Position numbers and translations under genes: made by a program
From: Hyphomicrobiales bacterium
Lineage (GTDB): Bacteria > Pseudomonadota > Alphaproteobacteria > Rhizobiales > Rhizobiaceae
Assembly: GCA_900469955.1 (NCBI GenBank)
Contig: UBYX01000028.1
Coordinates: 1 to 64,000, forward strand
Length of the DNA stretch: 64,000 bases
Direction: 5' to 3'
Notes under the pieces: model-generated
Told to the model about the DNA's origin: nothing
Seen by the model: the letters and a program-made list of their open reading frames with translations, nothing else
Databases searched by the model: none
Shown here: positions 62,801 through 64,000 of the stretch, in pieces
Position numbering within the stretch: position 1 is the first letter of the stretch
Layout of the letters: every line of letters starts with the position of its first letter

Positions 62801-63152
62801 ACTCGCGAACAAGCTCGATGTTCTGCTGAGGTGAAAGCTCGATCGGCAGGGCGATGGTCACGTCCTTCGCGAGTTGAGCATCGGCCCGCTTCTCGAAAGC
62901 TTCCACCCGGTTCCAGAAGGCTTCGGATGCCCCCGAGACCGATCGATCGGCGATCATCGAGCGTAACCATTCGGGTGCATCCGCCGGGATAACAAACTCC
63001 TCGTGGAGCAGGCCTTGTTTTCGGGTGTAGTCGATCGTTCGTGCTTCCCGCTCGAATTCCATCTTCGCGCAATGCCGGTAAGCCGCAGACAGCAGGGCGC
63101 TGCGGCCGGAACCGCGGGCAACGATGCTGACTGAGAAATGCGGGACGGCCAC
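59841..63152 (-). CDS. traA: Relaxase/helicase TraA
   Basis: A 1103-residue bifunctional conjugation protein. The N-terminal MobA/MobL relaxase has SIVARGSGRSALLSAAYRH and the metal-binding histidines H135, H142 and H144 (FHDAPGNPHIHMMTTLR). The TraI-like helicase has Walker A IGRAGAGKTTMM (407-418), DEAGMVSSRQ and GDPEQLQPIEAG. The GTG at 63152 (MAVPHFSVSI) gives the family's usual N-terminus and leaves the oriT non-coding; the frame extends upstream to 63365 but would run through oriT. It nicks oriT at 63248-63264 and unwinds the strand. Confidence 0.92.
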   Translation of the reverse strand: MAVPHFSVSIVARGSGRSALLSAAYRHCAKMEFEREARTIDYTRKQGLLHEEFVIPADAPEWLRSMIADRSVSGASEAFWNRVEAFEKRADAQLAKDVTIALPIELSPQQNIELVREFVARHVTARGMVADWVFHDAPGNPHIHMMTTLRALSEDGFGPKKVAVTGPDGIPVRNDAGRKVYELWAGSADDFNGFRDGWFACQNRHLALAGHDIRIDGRSFEKQGIELTPTIHLGVGTKAIERKAATADGTAAETVSLERLELQEERRAENAWRIQASPEIVLDLITREKSVFDSRDISKVLHRYIDDPVLFQNLMARILQSPQTLRLDRERIDFTTGVRQPAKYTTRELIRIEAEMANRAIWLSQRASHGVHATVLETVFAHHSRLSDEQKTAIERVGGSVRIAAVIGRAGAGKTTMMKAAREAWEAAGYRVVGGALAGKAAEGLEKEAGIVSRTLSSWELRWDQGRNQLDDKTVFVLDEAGMVSSRQMALFVEAVTKTGAKLVLVGDPEQLQPIEAGAAFRAIADRIGYAELETLYRQRQQWMRDASLDLARGKIAKAVEAYGVHGRMMASELKGQAVSNLIADWNRDYDPEKSSLILAHLRRDVRMLNELARQKLVERSIVEEGDVFKTADGIRRFAAGDQIVFLKNEGSIGVKNGMLARVVEASPGRIVAEIGDAERHRQVSVEQRFYNNVDHGYATTVHKAQGATVDKVKVLASLSLDRHLTYVAMTRHREDLAVYYGRRAFAKAGGLIEILSRSNAKETTLDYSGGSLYRQALRFAEVRGLHLVNVARTIARDRLDWTARRAERLADLADRLAAIGARIGLSPTLKSNPTKEAKPMVAGITTSPKTIDQAVEDRLAADPALKKQWEEVSTRFQLVYANPEAAFKSVDVGRMLTDNASAEAKLKTIADKPESFGALKGKTGMFTGAAEKRDRERAIANAPALAASLSDYLHQRDTLETRMLREELATRRQVSIDIPALSPSAKTVLERVRDAIDRNDLPSVLEFALADKMIKAELEGFARAVSERFGERTLLPLAAKDAGGETFRSVTSGMNPGQKAEVQSAWSLMRASQQLAAHERGVNAAKQAEALRQTKSSGLSLK

Positions 63153-63213
63153 GCGCAGGACACTCCATCTTCCGAACGAATTTAACATGGTCGAGAAGAT
63201 CGGCATGGCCCCG

Positions 63214-63264
63214 CCTGGGCTTGAGCCAGGGCGTCGCATCAGCGACGTATAATTGCGCCCTTGG
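63214..63264. other. Origin of transfer (oriT) with nic region
   Basis: TATAATTGCGCCCTTGG at 63248-63264 matches the nic region of Ti-plasmid/RSF1010-type oriTs (core TGCGCCCTTG). Just before it lies the inverted repeat CGTCGC/GCGACG (63232-63247), and further left CCTGG/CCAGG (63214-63230). It is between the divergent traA and traCDG operons, the standard position in Agrobacterium-type plasmids. Confidence 0.85.
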
Positions 63265-63316
63265 ATGCCGTCCTTCGAACGGCCGGGATGATGGGCAGAA
63301 GCGTTGGCAGAGCCAA

Positions 63317-63332
63317 CTACCACTTCTGATAG
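63317..63332. promoter_or_regulatory. Dyad CTACCA-N4-TGATAG, copy 3
   Basis: CTACCACTTCTGATAG, with the same half-sites and spacing as the two copies upstream of the trb operon. It sits between traA and traC, 75 bases before traC, where it could control both divergent tra operons. Confidence 0.55.
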
Positions 63333-63406
63333 TCGCTTCGCGCCTGAACTTCTGAAATTTTCCAACTGTCACAGACAGGCATAATGTTCGGAAGGATCCA
63401 TCGGGA

Positions 63407-63694
63407 ATGAAGAAATCGTCGCTTCAGCTGCGCAAGGACATCGCCAAGCTCCAGGAACAGCTTCGTCAGGCGGAGACACGCGAGGCGGAACGGATTGGCC
63501 GCATCGCGTTGAAAGCGGGCCTGGGGGAGATCGAGATCGACGAGGGCGAGTTGCAGACTGCCTTGGAAGCCGTTGCCAAGCGGTTTCGCGAAAGCAAGCG
63601 AACACCGAAGTTGGAGGCGAGCGGACGCGAGCCAAAAGGCGCAAATGCGACGGCCGGCTCTGGTGCGGCTTCGGGCCAGCCTGCTGAGGCTTGA
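63407..63694 (+). CDS. traC: Conjugal transfer protein TraC
   Basis: A 95-residue TraC, an accessory protein of DNA processing at oriT. It starts [20 protein letters not shown] (coiled-coil) followed by [20 protein letters not shown], conserved in rhizobial TraC, and an Ala/Gly-rich tail. First gene of the traCDG operon. Confidence 0.88.
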   Translation: MKKSSLQLRKDIAKLQEQLRQAETREAERIGRIALKAGLGEIEIDEGELQTALEAVAKRFRESKRTPKLEASGREPKGANATAGSGAASGQPAEA

Positions 63695-63698
63695 GCGA

Positions 63699-63896
63699 AT
63701 GGGCCGCATAACGACGTCCGATGCACGCAAGAAAGATACGCGCGAGAAAATCGAGCTTGGCGGCCTTATCGTCAAAGCGGGTCTCCGTTTCGAGAAGAGA
63801 GCGCTTCTGCTCGGAGCGCTGATCGAGCTCCAGCAGCGTCTGGCACATGATGGCGCTGAGCGCGCCAGGCTGATCGCTATCGGCCTTCGGCGATGA
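63699..63896 (+). CDS. traD: Conjugal transfer protein TraD
   Basis: A 65-residue TraD ([40 protein letters not shown]), typical of the small protein between traC and traG. The ATG at 63699 is four bases after the traC stop, and its stop overlaps the traG ATG. Confidence 0.85.
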   Translation: MGRITTSDARKKDTREKIELGGLIVKAGLRFEKRALLLGALIELQQRLAHDGAERARLIAIGLRR

Positions 63897-64000
63897 CGGC
63901 GAATAAGATTCTCATCACGGCGGCTCCCGCCATCCTGATGATCGTCGCTGTGTTCATTCTGACGGGACACGAACAGGCACTGTCCGCACTCGGTCGATCG
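63893..64000 (+). CDS. traG: Conjugal transfer coupling protein TraG (5' end only)
   Basis: The first 36 codons of TraG ([20 protein letters not shown], the first membrane helix), cut by the window end. TraG is the VirD4-type coupling ATPase that links the relaxosome to the Trb channel. Its ATG overlaps the traD stop (ATGA). Confidence 0.85.
   Translation, partial: MTANKILITAAPAILMIVAVFILTGHEQALSALGRS

Noticed and set aside
1-64000. CRISPR array or cas genes
   Set aside because: No regularly spaced direct repeats and no Cas-like proteins were seen on either strand.
1-64000. Insertion sequences or transposases
   Set aside because: No transposase-like protein was recognised; the only mobility gene seen outside conjugation is the tyrosine integrase at 33437-34633.

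Overview
The window looks like part of a conjugative repABC plasmid (or plasmid-like second replicon) from a member of the Rhizobiaceae. The evidence is a complete repA-repB-repC cassette, an Agrobacterium/Rhizobium-type tra/trb transfer system with TraR and TraM, an RHE_PE00001-family protein beside a plasmid integrase, an alphaproteobacterial LexA box (GTTC-N7-GTTC), and a DUF1127/CUCCUCCC-loop small RNA locus.

Layout. 1-3.1 kb: tartrate utilisation (partial tartrate dehydrogenase, MFS transporter, divergent LysR regulator). 3.2-12.7 kb: DNA damage tolerance. This holds imuA-imuB-dnaE2 under a LexA box, a small cysteine-rich protein, an SRAP protein and DinB, then a DUF1127 gene with four tandem CCUCCUCCC-loop hairpins and a DnaQ-like exonuclease. 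13.5-31.8 kb: a defence or conflict island. It carries a DUF5131/TcmP set, a HEPN-DUF2971 pair, and a co-directional block on the minus strand containing a retron-like unit (HEPN-like protein, phosphoribosyltransferase-like effector, structured non-coding region, reverse transcriptase) running straight into a Hachiman system (HamA, HamB) and one extra gene. A HEPN-GNAT pair and a RES/gamma-glutamylcyclotransferase fusion follow. 32.1-37.6 kb: an integrase/RHE_PE00001 pair around a 13-5-13 inverted repeat, which appears to have cut a neighbouring gene, then relics including an ApeA-like HEPN fragment and a frameshifted gene beside a DUF6615-like nuclease. 37.8-41.5 kb: repABC with two identical parS-like sites, a candidate counter-transcribed RNA and an AT-rich probable origin inside repC. 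41.8-64 kb: conjugation (trbBCDEJ-(K)-LFGHI, traR, traM, traHBFA, oriT, traCDG), interrupted at 52.8-57.4 kb by cargo (XRE regulator, PIN/ImmA-IrrE toxin-antitoxin-like pair, and an unrecognised two-gene operon with an HELMH metallopeptidase motif).

How it fits together. The rep and transfer blocks are the plasmid backbone. A shared dyad, CTACCA-N4-TGATAG, occurs twice between repA and trbB and once between traA and traC, which suggests one regulator controls both transfer operons. TraR and TraM are present, but no traI (AHL synthase) lies at its usual place before trbB. trbK carries a one-base frame change that joins it in frame to trbL.

The most interesting region is 19.3-27.8 kb: a retron-like system with a phosphoribosyltransferase effector and a HEPN-like third gene, transcribed in the same direction as a complete Hachiman system. 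All identifications come from reading the sequence and recalling families; no search was run.
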